Assembly: GCF_009914055.1 (NCBI RefSeq)
Contig: NZ_CP028271.1
Span: 1,612,001-1,676,000 of the forward strand
Source: Mixta intestinalis
GTDB lineage: Bacteria > Pseudomonadota > Gammaproteobacteria > Enterobacterales > Enterobacteriaceae
Direction of reading: 5' to 3'
DNA length: 64,000 nt
This document shows, in pieces, positions 45,202-53,839 of the stretch. The translations under genes were made by a program, and so were the position numbers. The notes under the pieces were generated by a model that had not been told where the DNA came from, ran no database searches, and saw only the letters and a program-made list of their open reading frames with translations. Position 1 is the first letter of the stretch. Each line of letters begins with the position of its first letter.

Positions 45202-45450
45202 ATGCTGGGTAAAGTTGAAGATAAAGTGCGTGAAGGTGCGGGCAAGGCGCAGGAAGTTTACGGGCGCGCAACCGACAGCTATAGCGATCAGGCTGAAGGT
45301 ACAGCGCGTAAGTACGCTAATCAGGCAAGCTACGCGGTAAGGGATGCTGCCGATACGGTAAGAGATCAGGTTTCTTCAAACCCTCTTGGTGGATTAGCGA
45401 TTGCCGCCGCCGCAGGCATCGTGCTGGGCTATCTGTTAGGCCGTAAATAA
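45202..45450 (+). CDS. CsbD/DUF883-like (ElaB/YqjD type) membrane-anchored stress protein
   Basis: An 82-aa protein: a charged helix (MLGKVEDKVREGAGKAQEVYG, CsbD-like), an amphipathic middle and a C-terminal membrane anchor (NPLGGLAIAAAAGIVLGYLLGRK, as in ElaB/YqjD, which bind ribosomes in stationary phase). AAAGGAG precedes the ATG by seven bases. Confidence 0.75.
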   Translation: MLGKVEDKVREGAGKAQEVYGRATDSYSDQAEGTARKYANQASYAVRDAADTVRDQVSSNPLGGLAIAAAAGIVLGYLLGRK

Positions 45451-45681
45451 TCTGTCTTGGAGCTGGCAGGATTTCCTGTCAGCTTCAGTCAGGCTAAGTC
45501 AATCCTGTTATGGTTAAAAAATAAAGTCAGAAAAATATTTTTGGTTATTTTATATGTCATCAAAAATAAATTTGAGTAATTTTTAAGCTATTATTACTAA
45601 TAAAAGTATAGTAACCAGTGATATTTTTGTATAAACCTGTCTGTGAGTTTTATTCCTGTAAACTATTAAAGGTAATAAGCT

Positions 45682-45816
45682 ATGTCTAAAAGCAAAGGTT
45701 CATCGGGCAACTCCGGCCAAAGCAACGGTTCCAAAGGAAGCAATCCAAACTGGCCCAGCAAAACCGGTAATCCATCCGGTGATGGCAGGGGCAATGCACC
45801 TCCCAGGAAAAAATAA
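45682..45816 (+). CDS. Small Ser/Gly/Asn-rich protein (44 aa)
   Basis: MSKSKGSSGNSGQSNGSKGS followed by NPNWPSKTGNPSGDGRGN and a basic tail. AAAGG lies upstream and a strong terminator follows 25 bases after the stop. Composition is that of a disordered protein; function unknown. Confidence 0.65.
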   Translation: MSKSKGSSGNSGQSNGSKGSNPNWPSKTGNPSGDGRGNAPPRKK

Positions 45817-45841
45817 GTGTCGGGTATTTACTGTATAATAT

Positions 45842-45872
45842 AAGGCTGATAAAAAATTTATCAGCCTTATTT
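45842..45872. terminator. Strong bidirectional terminator
   Basis: A 12-bp perfect stem (45842-45853 with 45857-45868) with a 3-base loop, then TTATTTAT. Confidence 0.85.
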
Positions 45873-46145
45873 ATCAAATGCAGGGTACAGAAAAAATCGT
45901 TTATCGAGCGGATTAACCATCGTTCTCTACTCGCTTCTGTTTGAGCTGTATTGTCAGATAATTCAGCTCAATTTCCTGGCGAGCCATACCTTTATTTTCA
46001 AGTCAATGTAACAGTCGTCTGGTTTTAGGGTCCAGCCACAATGCGCCGTTAACAGCTTTGCTGAGCCATAAATCATAGAAAATGACGGCAAAATACCTCG
46101 ATTCACGGGATGGCAGTTATACGAGGATTAGCATTCCGCGATAAA

Positions 46146-46400
46146 GACCGAATATCAAAATTCGTGTAATTTTCGTGTATTTTCGTGCATACTGTGCATA
46201 ACTTATTGATTTTAAAGAAGAATAAAAAAAGACCGAATACGAATCCTTTATACATTAAAACCGAAAAAATGTACTAAGTTTCAGTTACTTGCAAAACAAA
46301 GCGTTTAAATAATGAACAAAAATACTTACTTTTACGCGCCTTTATATTCAAACGCTTACCATTTTTTTCGTTAATCCTCGTGTAAATTTCGTGCGTTATT
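46146..46400. repeat. Iterated TTTTCGTG repeats at the prophage edge (possible att region)
   Basis: Three near-tandem copies of ATTTTCGTGTA/CA lie at 46159-46190, with related CTCGTGTAAATTTCGTGCG at 46377-46396. GACCGAATA occurs twice (46146 and 46231). The area between 45873 and 46420 holds no gene. It separates chromosome from the phage late genes and may contain the attachment core or protein-binding iterons. Confidence 0.35.
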
Positions 46401-46419
46401 CAGCGCATTTTCCTGGCGG

Positions 46420-46611
46420 CTATGTTGATGAGCTATCCAACAGATCGAGCGCCAGCTCAGCGGCTAAATCAGGCTCTGCTGCATACTGCTCTGTGATTAC
46501 CGCCGCCAACGCCTCATTGCTGACTGGCCTGCCTGCCGCCAGCAGCGCATACACCGCATCCCCCAGCACATCCCGCACTGCCTCACCTGCCTGCTCACTA
46601 AATCCATTCAT
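46420..46611 (-). CDS. Small acidic protein at the end of the prophage late region
   Basis: A 63-aa protein, MNGFSEQAGEAVRDVLGDAV onward, with AGGAAGGA eight bases upstream of the ATG at 46611. It has eleven acidic and two basic side chains. The ALLAAGRPVSNEAL segment is faintly like the YmgB/AriR family. Function unknown. Confidence 0.55.
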   Translation of the reverse strand: MNGFSEQAGEAVRDVLGDAVYALLAAGRPVSNEALAAVITEQYAAEPDLAAELALDLLDSSST

Positions 46612-46704
46612 AGTTAGTTCCTTCCTGTTGGTAGTGCCAACAAAATACACTCAGAATAGGACGATGCCAGCACGGCATGCTGGAATTGCGAGGCGTCTCG
46701 ACGT

Positions 46705-49056
46705 TTAAACTTCTGGCTCAGGGGGTGCAGATGGCGTGATTTTTTCCCCACCGCTCAGCGGCACCCAGCCGCTGCCCGGCGCGCCGCCGGCTGCTACATA
46801 CTGCGCTGTTTCGGTGCTTATCACCCTTCCAGGCCATTTGTGTTTCACGTTGAGTGGCGAATTGATATCAGTTAGCGATTCCTCCGTATACACAAAATCC
46901 ACGGTCAGCGCGTTGCCGTCAAAAAACCAGTCATTTAGCCCTATTACACCCGTTGTTTTTAAATCAACTCGTACCGGCAGCGGAACATTACTGTTGCTGG
47001 AGCAGCCAGTGATTTTTATTGATTTCGTATTTTCTGTTTGCACAGAATATTTTTTAGCATCAAACGAGCAGTTCTGAAAAAATAACTGGTCCATATTGAA
47101 CAAATGAAATGCGGTGTCTCCAGCGCTCAGATATTCGCAGTTACGCGCAATCCAGCGGCCGTTGATGCCGGTATCCATTGTTACGCATTTAGACGCTGTA
47201 TTAACATGTCCGTCGGTGTCATAAACGGTTGGGGTAAATCCAGTTTTACTGTTTGCACCGATAAACCTGTGCCCGTTCTCCGCCCCGTCAATTTTCACCC
47301 CCTGCATGCGTAATAATTTCGGACGCAGTAAATATGTCGCGTATTCATTTCCCGCGCAGGAAAGCGAAACGTTCAGATCAATAACATGCTCGCCGGTTTG
47401 TGTTGCGATTACGAATCCATAACCTTGGGCATCAGTAGAAAATTTTACGCTGTCATTAAAAGAAACATTTTCATTAAAATTAACTGCTGCAATCGCGCCA
47501 CGAATCGGACTCCATTTTGCACCCGCTGTGCTGCCCGTATTATCCCAATAAATGCGGTTATCGGTTTTTACGTTTGTACACTGGATGACAGCTACAGCCC
47601 ACCACGTTGCGCCTCCGGCTGAGATATTGTTGGTCATCAAACCGTTGGTAATACCTTCCATTACAAAATGCCTGCGGAAACTGCCGCGGGCATAGTTGCC
47701 GATCATTAGCGTATGGCAACCATCGATTTCACGCGCATTCGTCGGTTTCGAAACGGGGTATTCAGCGTGAAATGCGATTCGCGCGTCCTCGCCAAGACGA
47801 CATTCCGCGTGGTTATTAGCGATAATAGAACTACTGCCCCATATAGTCACAGCATCACCGCGATCCTCGCCGTATGAGCTATCATCACGTCCCTCGCCGT
47901 CGCCTGCGCCCAAGTGATCTATAAAACGATTGCCCAAAATTTTTGTGTGCGCCGGCGCATACGTGGACGTTGCCAGCACGCCTGACAGTTGATTGATAAA
48001 CGTCGAGTCGAGAACTGTGCAGTTATCTGCCCTAACCTCAACCGCGCACTGACGTCCGCCGGTTTGAGATTTTAATAACAGCGGGTTCGTAAACAGCATT
48101 TTTGCAACAATGCAACGCTCATGCGTCAGTACCAGCAGGCTTTTTTTGCTCATCGCCTCGCCTACAGGACGCAGCTCACCGATCCCTGTTGCGCTGATAA
48201 CCTGCCCTGCTCCGCCCGTTTTTACCGTCCCGGCGCAATTAACAACAGTATCAAACACGATATATTTGTACGTGTTCAGCATTTTTTGTAGCGCCGCAGA
48301 GTGGTCTGTTTTTAGATCTGGAATATCGTTAGGCCCAAATCCTATTCCGCGTGATGATGTGGTCGCGCCGTGACTGTCCAGCACGTTCGCGATCGTCGTA
48401 GCGCCGTGCCCCGTGATTTCTGAACCGTCAACAGCCAGTTTTTCAGCCAATTTTTCGGTTTCTATCGCCGCTGCGGCAGCGGCATCAACAGCAGCAGCCA
48501 CGGCTACCTCCCGCGCCTGTTGCGCCGCCTGCTGAGCGGCTATAACCTCCTGATGAGTGGCAATAACCTTCTGATGAGCGGCAATAACCTTCTGATGAGC
48601 GGCAATAACCTGCTCAGCATTTTTTTTCGCCGACGTACTGGCCTGTTGCGCCTGTTCTGCGGCGGCCAGTGCGGCTGCGCTATCGCTTCCCGCTGCGCTG
48701 ACGCTGAGCCGCATTTTTTCGTGGATTTTTTTTATTTCTTCGTACACAACGGGATCGGTCATCAGCGGCTGGCCGTACAGCAGATAATCATTCAACGTAC
48801 CTGTGGGGCTGCCTTCCTCCAAAGTGAAACCGCCCAGTTTTTCAATTCGCCCCTGTGGATATGACACGGTGACGTTGTAACCGCCGGGCAATAAATTAAA
48901 TTCGTAACGTCCACTATCGTCTGTTTTTTGAGTATTAGTAATATGCCTCAGCACACTAAGTGAGTTATTAGCACTGGTAACAGTTATTGTTACATCAGGC
49001 ATAGCAATGCCGTCAGGCCTTCGCAAAATACCTGAGATTTTTATTTTTCCATTCAT
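46705..49056 (-). CDS. Phage tail spike with right-handed beta-helix
   Basis: A 783-aa receptor-binding protein. Residues 1-95 are the prophage tail-fibre N-terminal domain that docks to the baseplate (KIKISGILRRPDGIAMPDV). An Ala-rich coiled coil with a VIAAHQK repeat spans about 125-205, and from about 240 a pectin-lyase-like beta-helix follows, typical of spikes that cut or bind surface polysaccharide. I chose the ATG at 49056; a GTG at 49104 would start inside the CRISPR-like repeat. Neither has a clear Shine-Dalgarno. Confidence 0.8.
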   Translation of the reverse strand: MNGKIKISGILRRPDGIAMPDVTITVTSANNSLSVLRHITNTQKTDDSGRYEFNLLPGGYNVTVSYPQGRIEKLGGFTLEEGSPTGTLNDYLLYGQPLMTDPVVYEEIKKIHEKMRLSVSAAGSDSAAALAAAEQAQQASTSAKKNAEQVIAAHQKVIAAHQKVIATHQEVIAAQQAAQQAREVAVAAAVDAAAAAAIETEKLAEKLAVDGSEITGHGATTIANVLDSHGATTSSRGIGFGPNDIPDLKTDHSAALQKMLNTYKYIVFDTVVNCAGTVKTGGAGQVISATGIGELRPVGEAMSKKSLLVLTHERCIVAKMLFTNPLLLKSQTGGRQCAVEVRADNCTVLDSTFINQLSGVLATSTYAPAHTKILGNRFIDHLGAGDGEGRDDSSYGEDRGDAVTIWGSSSIIANNHAECRLGEDARIAFHAEYPVSKPTNAREIDGCHTLMIGNYARGSFRRHFVMEGITNGLMTNNISAGGATWWAVAVIQCTNVKTDNRIYWDNTGSTAGAKWSPIRGAIAAVNFNENVSFNDSVKFSTDAQGYGFVIATQTGEHVIDLNVSLSCAGNEYATYLLRPKLLRMQGVKIDGAENGHRFIGANSKTGFTPTVYDTDGHVNTASKCVTMDTGINGRWIARNCEYLSAGDTAFHLFNMDQLFFQNCSFDAKKYSVQTENTKSIKITGCSSNSNVPLPVRVDLKTTGVIGLNDWFFDGNALTVDFVYTEESLTDINSPLNVKHKWPGRVISTETAQYVAAGGAPGSGWVPLSGGEKITPSAPPEPEV
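48551..48613 (-). repeat. Three 21-bp tandem repeats in the spike coiled coil
   Basis: Three adjacent copies of CTGATGAGCGGCAATAACCTT-like units encode VIAAHQK heptads, with a decayed fourth copy to the left. Confidence 0.85.
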
Positions 49057-49091
49057 ATATAAACCATTAATAACCGGAATTAAGGATGTTG

Positions 49092-49122
49092 GTGTTCCCC
49101 GCACGTGAGCGGGGATAAACCG
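49092..49122 (+). CRISPR. Solitary type I-E CRISPR repeat-like element
   Basis: GTGTTCCCCGC, loop ACGTGA, GCGGGGATAAACCG: 31 bases. Both arms match the 29-base type I-E repeat of Enterobacterales, including the 3' ATAAACCG; the loop has six bases instead of four. There is no second copy and no spacer on either side, so it is not an array. It lies in the intergenic gap between the spike start and the GT25 gene of the prophage. Phage-encoded single repeats can act as RNA anti-CRISPRs by binding Cas6/Cascade. Confidence 0.75.
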
Positions 49123-49134
49123 CCATTATTTATG

Positions 49135-49140
49135 TATAAT
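49135..49140 (+). promoter_or_regulatory. -10 element upstream of the prophage GT25 gene
   Basis: A consensus TATAAT, 31 bases before the ATG at 49172. No good -35 is present; the spot 17 bases upstream falls in the CRISPR-like repeat. Confidence 0.4.
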
Positions 49141-49171
49141 CCTGTCCTCGTCAAAAATTGTTTAAAAAAAT

Positions 49172-49945
49172 ATGAGTTCACAGATGAATAGTAGCGTTTT
49201 TGTTATAAACTTGGCTCGTTCAACAGAGCGTAGACGTGATATAGAAAAAAATTTAAACGAATGTAAAATTAATTATCAAATCACACCAGCGGTGGATGGG
49301 GCTGCATTAACAGAACAGGAACAGAAACAGCACACCAGAGCGATTAACTATGCCATTACAAACGGCGAATTAGGTTGCGCATTGAGCCACATCAATATTT
49401 ACCGTTATATCGTTGAGCATGATATAGCCTCAGCGCTTATTCTGGAAGATGATGCCTCTATCCCCCCTCACGCCAGCAACGTTATAGAAACGCTGGAACG
49501 TCAGATTGATGAAAGCAAACCCTGTATTGTTTTGCTGACAAAAACGCAAAAGTATCTGAAAAAGCCGACCCGACAAATAACGGGCGAATACGCATTGCAT
49601 AAGGTGCTGGAAGCGCAAGGGACGCATGGTTATTTAATTAATAAAAAAGCGGCAGAAGCCCTGCTTGCCTTTCTCTATCCCGTCTGGCTGGTGGCTGATA
49701 AATGGAATGTTATTTATGAGTACGGTATCAGCGATATATATTCTGTGAAACCCATTCTCATTGAGACGAGCATCCATGAAAGCGACTCAACAATCCAAAA
49801 ATATACAAATGAGGAGAGAGCGCAGATCGTCGAGAATAAAAGAAAAATATGGGAACAGTTAAAGAAAAAGAGATCTCTGAGGATAAAATTAAGGATATTA
49901 AAATTAAAAATTGCTAATGCATTTCGCGCCAAAGTTAAGGGGTAG
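49172..49945 (+). CDS. Prophage-borne family 25 glycosyltransferase
   Basis: A 257-aa GT25 protein related to the one at 44057: VFVINLARSTERR start, GELGCALSHINIYR (near residue 70), LILEDDA (near 91), GTHGYLINKKAAEAL (near 150). It is encoded against the direction of the phage late genes, between spike and fibre. AT-rich, basic C terminus. Lysogenic conversion of LPS is the likely role. A second in-frame ATG lies at 49184; no Shine-Dalgarno is evident for either. Confidence 0.82.
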   Translation: MSSQMNSSVFVINLARSTERRRDIEKNLNECKINYQITPAVDGAALTEQEQKQHTRAINYAITNGELGCALSHINIYRYIVEHDIASALILEDDASIPPHASNVIETLERQIDESKPCIVLLTKTQKYLKKPTRQITGEYALHKVLEAQGTHGYLINKKAAEALLAFLYPVWLVADKWNVIYEYGISDIYSVKPILIETSIHESDSTIQKYTNEERAQIVENKRKIWEQLKKKRSLRIKLRILKLKIANAFRAKVKG

Positions 49946-49971
49946 TCTTCTACCCCCCTCTTGCGTATTAA

Positions 49972-50886
49972 TTATGCAGTGCGCCACCAGCCCATTAATT
50001 TCACGTATGCGTTCGTGATATTTATTGCTGTACCAGAACCTGCGTTTCCCGTAGTCCCTGAAACGGTGTGTGAATGCGCACCGATTCCAACTGTGTGAGC
50101 GTGGGCGCCAGCGCTGTCAGTATTACCTAGCAGGGAATAATTTATCACAGACTGATTCGAGCCGCCGATTTTATATGGGTTATTACGTGATAACACGCCG
50201 CCGTGAGCGTGAGCCCCCGTATTATTCGTTGTTTTCGTCCCGTAATCAAACGAACTGGTATTACCTGAAAACGAATGATTATGCGCAGGCAAATTTGCGG
50301 TTGTTAACGTTACCGAATCGGCGCCACCGGTGGTCATAACATCACTGCCGTCAGCGCTGGCCAAACGCACCGTGCGGCTCTCCCCGATATATTTCCACGT
50401 TGTTCCCGGAAACTGCTTATTCGGGTCTTTATTCTGTGCGAACCACAGGACAATCCCGACGGGATACATACCATCAATACTGACATTTTTAGCCATATCA
50501 TATGCAGCCTTGACCGCTTTCGGCGTTGCTGCCATTGTTTCATCGTCGCTGTCTGTAGCGCTGCTGAGCCTGATAATTCCGGCATTAGTCAGGCTGGCCG
50601 CAGGTACGGTATTATTAATTTTACCCTGTAGAGCATCTTCCAAGTATGTGAGTAGCGAATCACTGTCCCCATTATCGACAATATCCTGCCCGCTGTTATT
50701 CGCAATAAACTGCGCCACCACATGCGCAATAACGGATGCCTGTCGCCAGACCGTATTGAGTTCCTGCGAACGCGCGACACCGGCACTGAAACCGTTATTA
50801 CGCGCTGTTAATTTCTGATACTCATCACCAGACAATACATTAGCGCCATCCGCCGTAGCGAACGGTAAAAATTCGTTTTTAGCCAT
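49972..50886 (-). CDS. Phage tail fibre/collar protein
   Basis: A 304-aa protein. The N-terminal half is baseplate-attaching (MAKNEFLPFATADGANVLS), the middle has the SDDETMAATPKAVKAAYD fibre repeat, and the C-terminal half has PVGIVLWF and HxH metal-binding repeats (PAHNHSFSG, GAHAHTVGIGAHSHTVSG) found in tail collar domains. Ends YVKLMGWWR. Confidence 0.85.
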   Translation of the reverse strand: MAKNEFLPFATADGANVLSGDEYQKLTARNNGFSAGVARSQELNTVWRQASVIAHVVAQFIANNSGQDIVDNGDSDSLLTYLEDALQGKINNTVPAASLTNAGIIRLSSATDSDDETMAATPKAVKAAYDMAKNVSIDGMYPVGIVLWFAQNKDPNKQFPGTTWKYIGESRTVRLASADGSDVMTTGGADSVTLTTANLPAHNHSFSGNTSSFDYGTKTTNNTGAHAHGGVLSRNNPYKIGGSNQSVINYSLLGNTDSAGAHAHTVGIGAHSHTVSGTTGNAGSGTAINITNAYVKLMGWWRTA

Positions 50887-50896
50887 TTTTTACTTC

Positions 50897-51550
50897 CTAT
50901 AATTTTATTGACCAGCTGCCGGTATCAAACCCATCGATATAATCATTGTTCACGTCAAAACCAAATATGCCGTTGCCCCCCTCTGAATCGGTATAGTTAT
51001 TCACGCGCACACCGCCCGGCTTGATATTCAGATACCCCTGCCGAAGAACGGCCTTGATAACCTCAGGGATTACGCCGCCGGTCAGATATACATCCATCGA
51101 CATATTCTGGTTATCTACAAAGAAAATTTTCGCGTTGCTGTCAGGAATCACACCCTGATAGATTTCTGCCAGCATTTCACAGGAGCCATCCCAGTGATTC
51201 GCGCGAATTTTTGCGCGCAGGATCGCCCGGTAGGTTTCGTCATCCAGCTCTGTAAAGCCGCTGTCAGAATCGTAGCGCCTTTTCCAGCTGCCCTGATCCA
51301 GCCCCACACCCTCAGTATCCAGCGCAAAATACACGCCAGTAATCGGCGTTTTAACGTAGCGCGACATCCCGATCCACTCGCCCACGGCATCAAGCTGTGG
51401 CCCGTTACCGTGGTCAATACTGAACAGTGCGTTCAGTTGCCCGGCCTGAGTGGCTATGTCGATAAACGGGCGGGTTATCAGCCGGATATGTTCTGTGAAT
51501 TTCGCCGCCGGGCGGTGCTGCGGCGTGATGTAATCGGTGTAATCCTTCAT
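50897..51550 (-). CDS. DUF2612 baseplate wedge protein
   Basis: A 217-aa phage protein (LNALFSIDHGNGPQLDAVGEWIGMSR and EMLAEIYQGVIP typical of DUF2612/gp53-like). It overlaps the baseplate J gene by four bases and precedes the fibre. Confidence 0.75.
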   Translation of the reverse strand: MKDYTDYITPQHRPAAKFTEHIRLITRPFIDIATQAGQLNALFSIDHGNGPQLDAVGEWIGMSRYVKTPITGVYFALDTEGVGLDQGSWKRRYDSDSGFTELDDETYRAILRAKIRANHWDGSCEMLAEIYQGVIPDSNAKIFFVDNQNMSMDVYLTGGVIPEVIKAVLRQGYLNIKPGGVRVNNYTDSEGGNGIFGFDVNNDYIDGFDTGSWSIKL

Positions 51551-52734
51551 GATGTCACCACCAGCGAAATATCATTCTCTGAACAAATCACCGCTTCATT
51601 AAACGCAACAGCCAGGTTGCTCTCGGCCAGAGCGCCGACAGAACGCCCAATTTTGAGTGACGTAATGTCATAGGTCTGACCCTCCTCCCCTGGCAGGTTG
51701 GCAGGTGAATATAGCCGGGTCAGATAGAGAGCATCGCCGATCAGCTGCTGGTTGATATATGCGGCCACAGCGGCGCGGATTTTATCGCCCGTCAGCGTGG
51801 TGTAACCGGTGAACGCGGTCAGTGCGATCTCAACGATAACCGGCACATCCTGAGGCCGCGAAAAATGTATAATTTTTGGCATCCCGTAGGCGTCCACAAC
51901 CGTAACAGACGTGTCGCCAAACGTGCCGGTACCGGGCGTTTTTTTCAGTGCTATAGCGCTGGCAATAGCATTAACATCACCGCCGTCTACAATCATCGCT
52001 ATCGAATGGGCCGGGATGCCGTTGCTGTCGGTTTTGTCAGTATCGTTTTCAAAACCGCGCTGACGGGTCACGCCCGGTATCAGACTAACCGCGCCCTGGA
52101 TGCCGTCGAGAACAGTACGGGACGGCAGCGCCACCGATTTTTTCTGCCGCTGGCGCAGCTCCGGATCGGTTTCTACCGGGCGTCCAGTTGTGGCCGTCGC
52201 CGGGTTAGTTACTGACTGCCAGCCCCGCGTCGGTGTTGCAATCTCGCTAATATCGCCGGGCGCGGCGGTAACAGCCCCGGGAATTGTGCAGGTTGCCGTG
52301 GCGATGGCCTGACCATGAGTATCAATAATGACCTGTTCCGGTAATCGCCAGGTGTTCCCGCTTCGGTCTCTCACCACGCCATTTTGAATAGTCGTACCAA
52401 CCTGCCCGACCAGAATTACGTCAGTATTCGAATACCCGGACGCATGCCGTGATATACCGTTAATTGCCACGTTATTCGACAGTGCCGCACCGCTGCTGGT
52501 GGATGGACTGTAGCTGTTATATGCTGCGATAACAGCGTTGTTGGCGTCATGTATCGCCAGCGCATAAATGGCAATCATCTGGCCGTCTTTGCTGTCCGGG
52601 TCCAGATAGCTGTCGTCGCCGTAAATCTGCCGAAAATACATACTGAGAGTGTCGAGTATCGTCTGATAATCAGGCGCACTGATCCCGCTGGCGGTCACGG
52701 TGGCCGCCAGGCCTAATGTGTCCAGATTTAACAT
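51547..52734 (-). CDS. Baseplate J/gp47 family protein
   Basis: A 395-aa baseplate wedge component: DYQTILDTLSMYFRQIYGDD start, GTTIQNGVV and ATPTRGWQSVTNPATATTGRPVETDPELRQR family landmarks (around residues 160-195). One-base overlap with the preceding gene. Confidence 0.88.
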   Translation of the reverse strand: MLNLDTLGLAATVTASGISAPDYQTILDTLSMYFRQIYGDDSYLDPDSKDGQMIAIYALAIHDANNAVIAAYNSYSPSTSSGAALSNNVAINGISRHASGYSNTDVILVGQVGTTIQNGVVRDRSGNTWRLPEQVIIDTHGQAIATATCTIPGAVTAAPGDISEIATPTRGWQSVTNPATATTGRPVETDPELRQRQKKSVALPSRTVLDGIQGAVSLIPGVTRQRGFENDTDKTDSNGIPAHSIAMIVDGGDVNAIASAIALKKTPGTGTFGDTSVTVVDAYGMPKIIHFSRPQDVPVIVEIALTAFTGYTTLTGDKIRAAVAAYINQQLIGDALYLTRLYSPANLPGEEGQTYDITSLKIGRSVGALAESNLAVAFNEAVICSENDISLVVTS

Positions 52735-53090
52735 TATGCCTCGCTGTTGACTGAGGTTTCGCCGTACAGGGTGCTGATGCGCGCTGTAAACGTAATTCTA
52801 CGCGTGTCAGGATTGCGGTTTACTGTAAATGACAATATTTCGCGGACGCCGGGTGTACTCAGAATGCGCTGGCGCAGCGCCATGTAGTAGGCATCCGTAT
52901 ACGGTTTACCCAGCACGGTTTGCCGCCACGGCGTGCCCGCAGTGGTATCCAGAAACCACTGACCGCGCCACAGCGCCAGCCGGGTTTTTACCGCCTGAGC
53001 AACGGCCTCCGGAGAGTTTATCAGCCATGTGTTATCGCCTTGGCCAAACGTGTAATCTCCGTTTTCATTCTCGCGTCGGTATCGCATCAA
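52734..53090 (-). CDS. Baseplate protein, gp25/GpW-like
   Basis: A 118-aa protein with WRGQWFLDTTAGTPW and a C-terminal beta-rich domain typical of small baseplate wedge proteins. It overlaps the spike-tip gene by four bases. Confidence 0.7.
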   Translation of the reverse strand: MMRYRRENENGDYTFGQGDNTWLINSPEAVAQAVKTRLALWRGQWFLDTTAGTPWRQTVLGKPYTDAYYMALRQRILSTPGVREILSFTVNRNPDTRRITFTARISTLYGETSVNSEA

Positions 53091-53839
53091 CTCACCCCGT
53101 CTGTATTGCTACCGCCACGCTGAACGCCGCTATGCGTGTGGCTGTCGCTGATATTTTTCCCGTTCGATTTCAGCGTGCCAAAAAACTCAATGGCTCCGGT
53201 AATTTTTGCCGCTGTGCCCGTTGCCAGACTGCCGATCATGCCGCCCAGCCAGGTCAGCAGGCCGCTAATCGTTACCGCCTGGCTGAATGTTGCCAGCGGC
53301 GTCGTCACGTTCAGCCCGCCGGGCGCTGTTATGTTCACCGCATGGCTAACCGGGTCTATCTCAATAAACGCCAGGCCGTCATCGGTACGCAGTTGCGCCG
53401 CCGTAGTGCTGATGCCACTGATTTTTTTTGCCTGCGACTGTGGACCCACCAGCGCAAACGCATCGGACAGATCATGCTGGCGCGGATCTACCGGCTCCTG
53501 TACGCCGCCGTTCTGCCACCAGAAATCTATGCACCGGTCACCGAAAATAACCAGACATTCATCTCCGGGATTGACCGGAAAAGTCAGGGTAACGCCGCCG
53601 CCGCGCGGAAATACTACCGGCACATCCACCAGCAGCGGCAGCGGGATCGAGGTAATGTTTCCCGCCGCATCTCCCACCGCGCCTTTTATTGCTGGCTGCA
53701 CAACGCAGGTTACCGCGTCGGGATCGAATGACTGGATAATACCGGGCATCGCCACGCGCAGCTGAGACGAGACAGCATGTCGGAATATTTCCAGGAGTTC
53801 GGCCTCACCGCCCGCGCGTTCTGATACTGAAACTGCCAT
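53087..53839 (-). CDS. Gp138-type membrane-puncturing spike
   Basis: A 250-aa protein with an N-terminal OB fold (VRVAMPGIIQSFDPDAVTCVVQ is Gp138-like) and a glycine-rich needle ending in DSHTHSGVQRGGSNTDG. The start is the ATG at 53839, one base overlapping the hub stop. Confidence 0.82.
   Translation of the reverse strand: MAVSVSERAGGEAELLEIFRHAVSSQLRVAMPGIIQSFDPDAVTCVVQPAIKGAVGDAAGNITSIPLPLLVDVPVVFPRGGGVTLTFPVNPGDECLVIFGDRCIDFWWQNGGVQEPVDPRQHDLSDAFALVGPQSQAKKISGISTTAAQLRTDDGLAFIEIDPVSHAVNITAPGGLNVTTPLATFSQAVTISGLLTWLGGMIGSLATGTAAKITGAIEFFGTLKSNGKNISDSHTHSGVQRGGSNTDGVS

Noticed and set aside
49092..49122. Reading the repeat as part of a CRISPR array
   Set aside because: Only one copy; the flanks up to the neighbouring genes contain no second repeat or spacer spacing and no cas genes are in the window.
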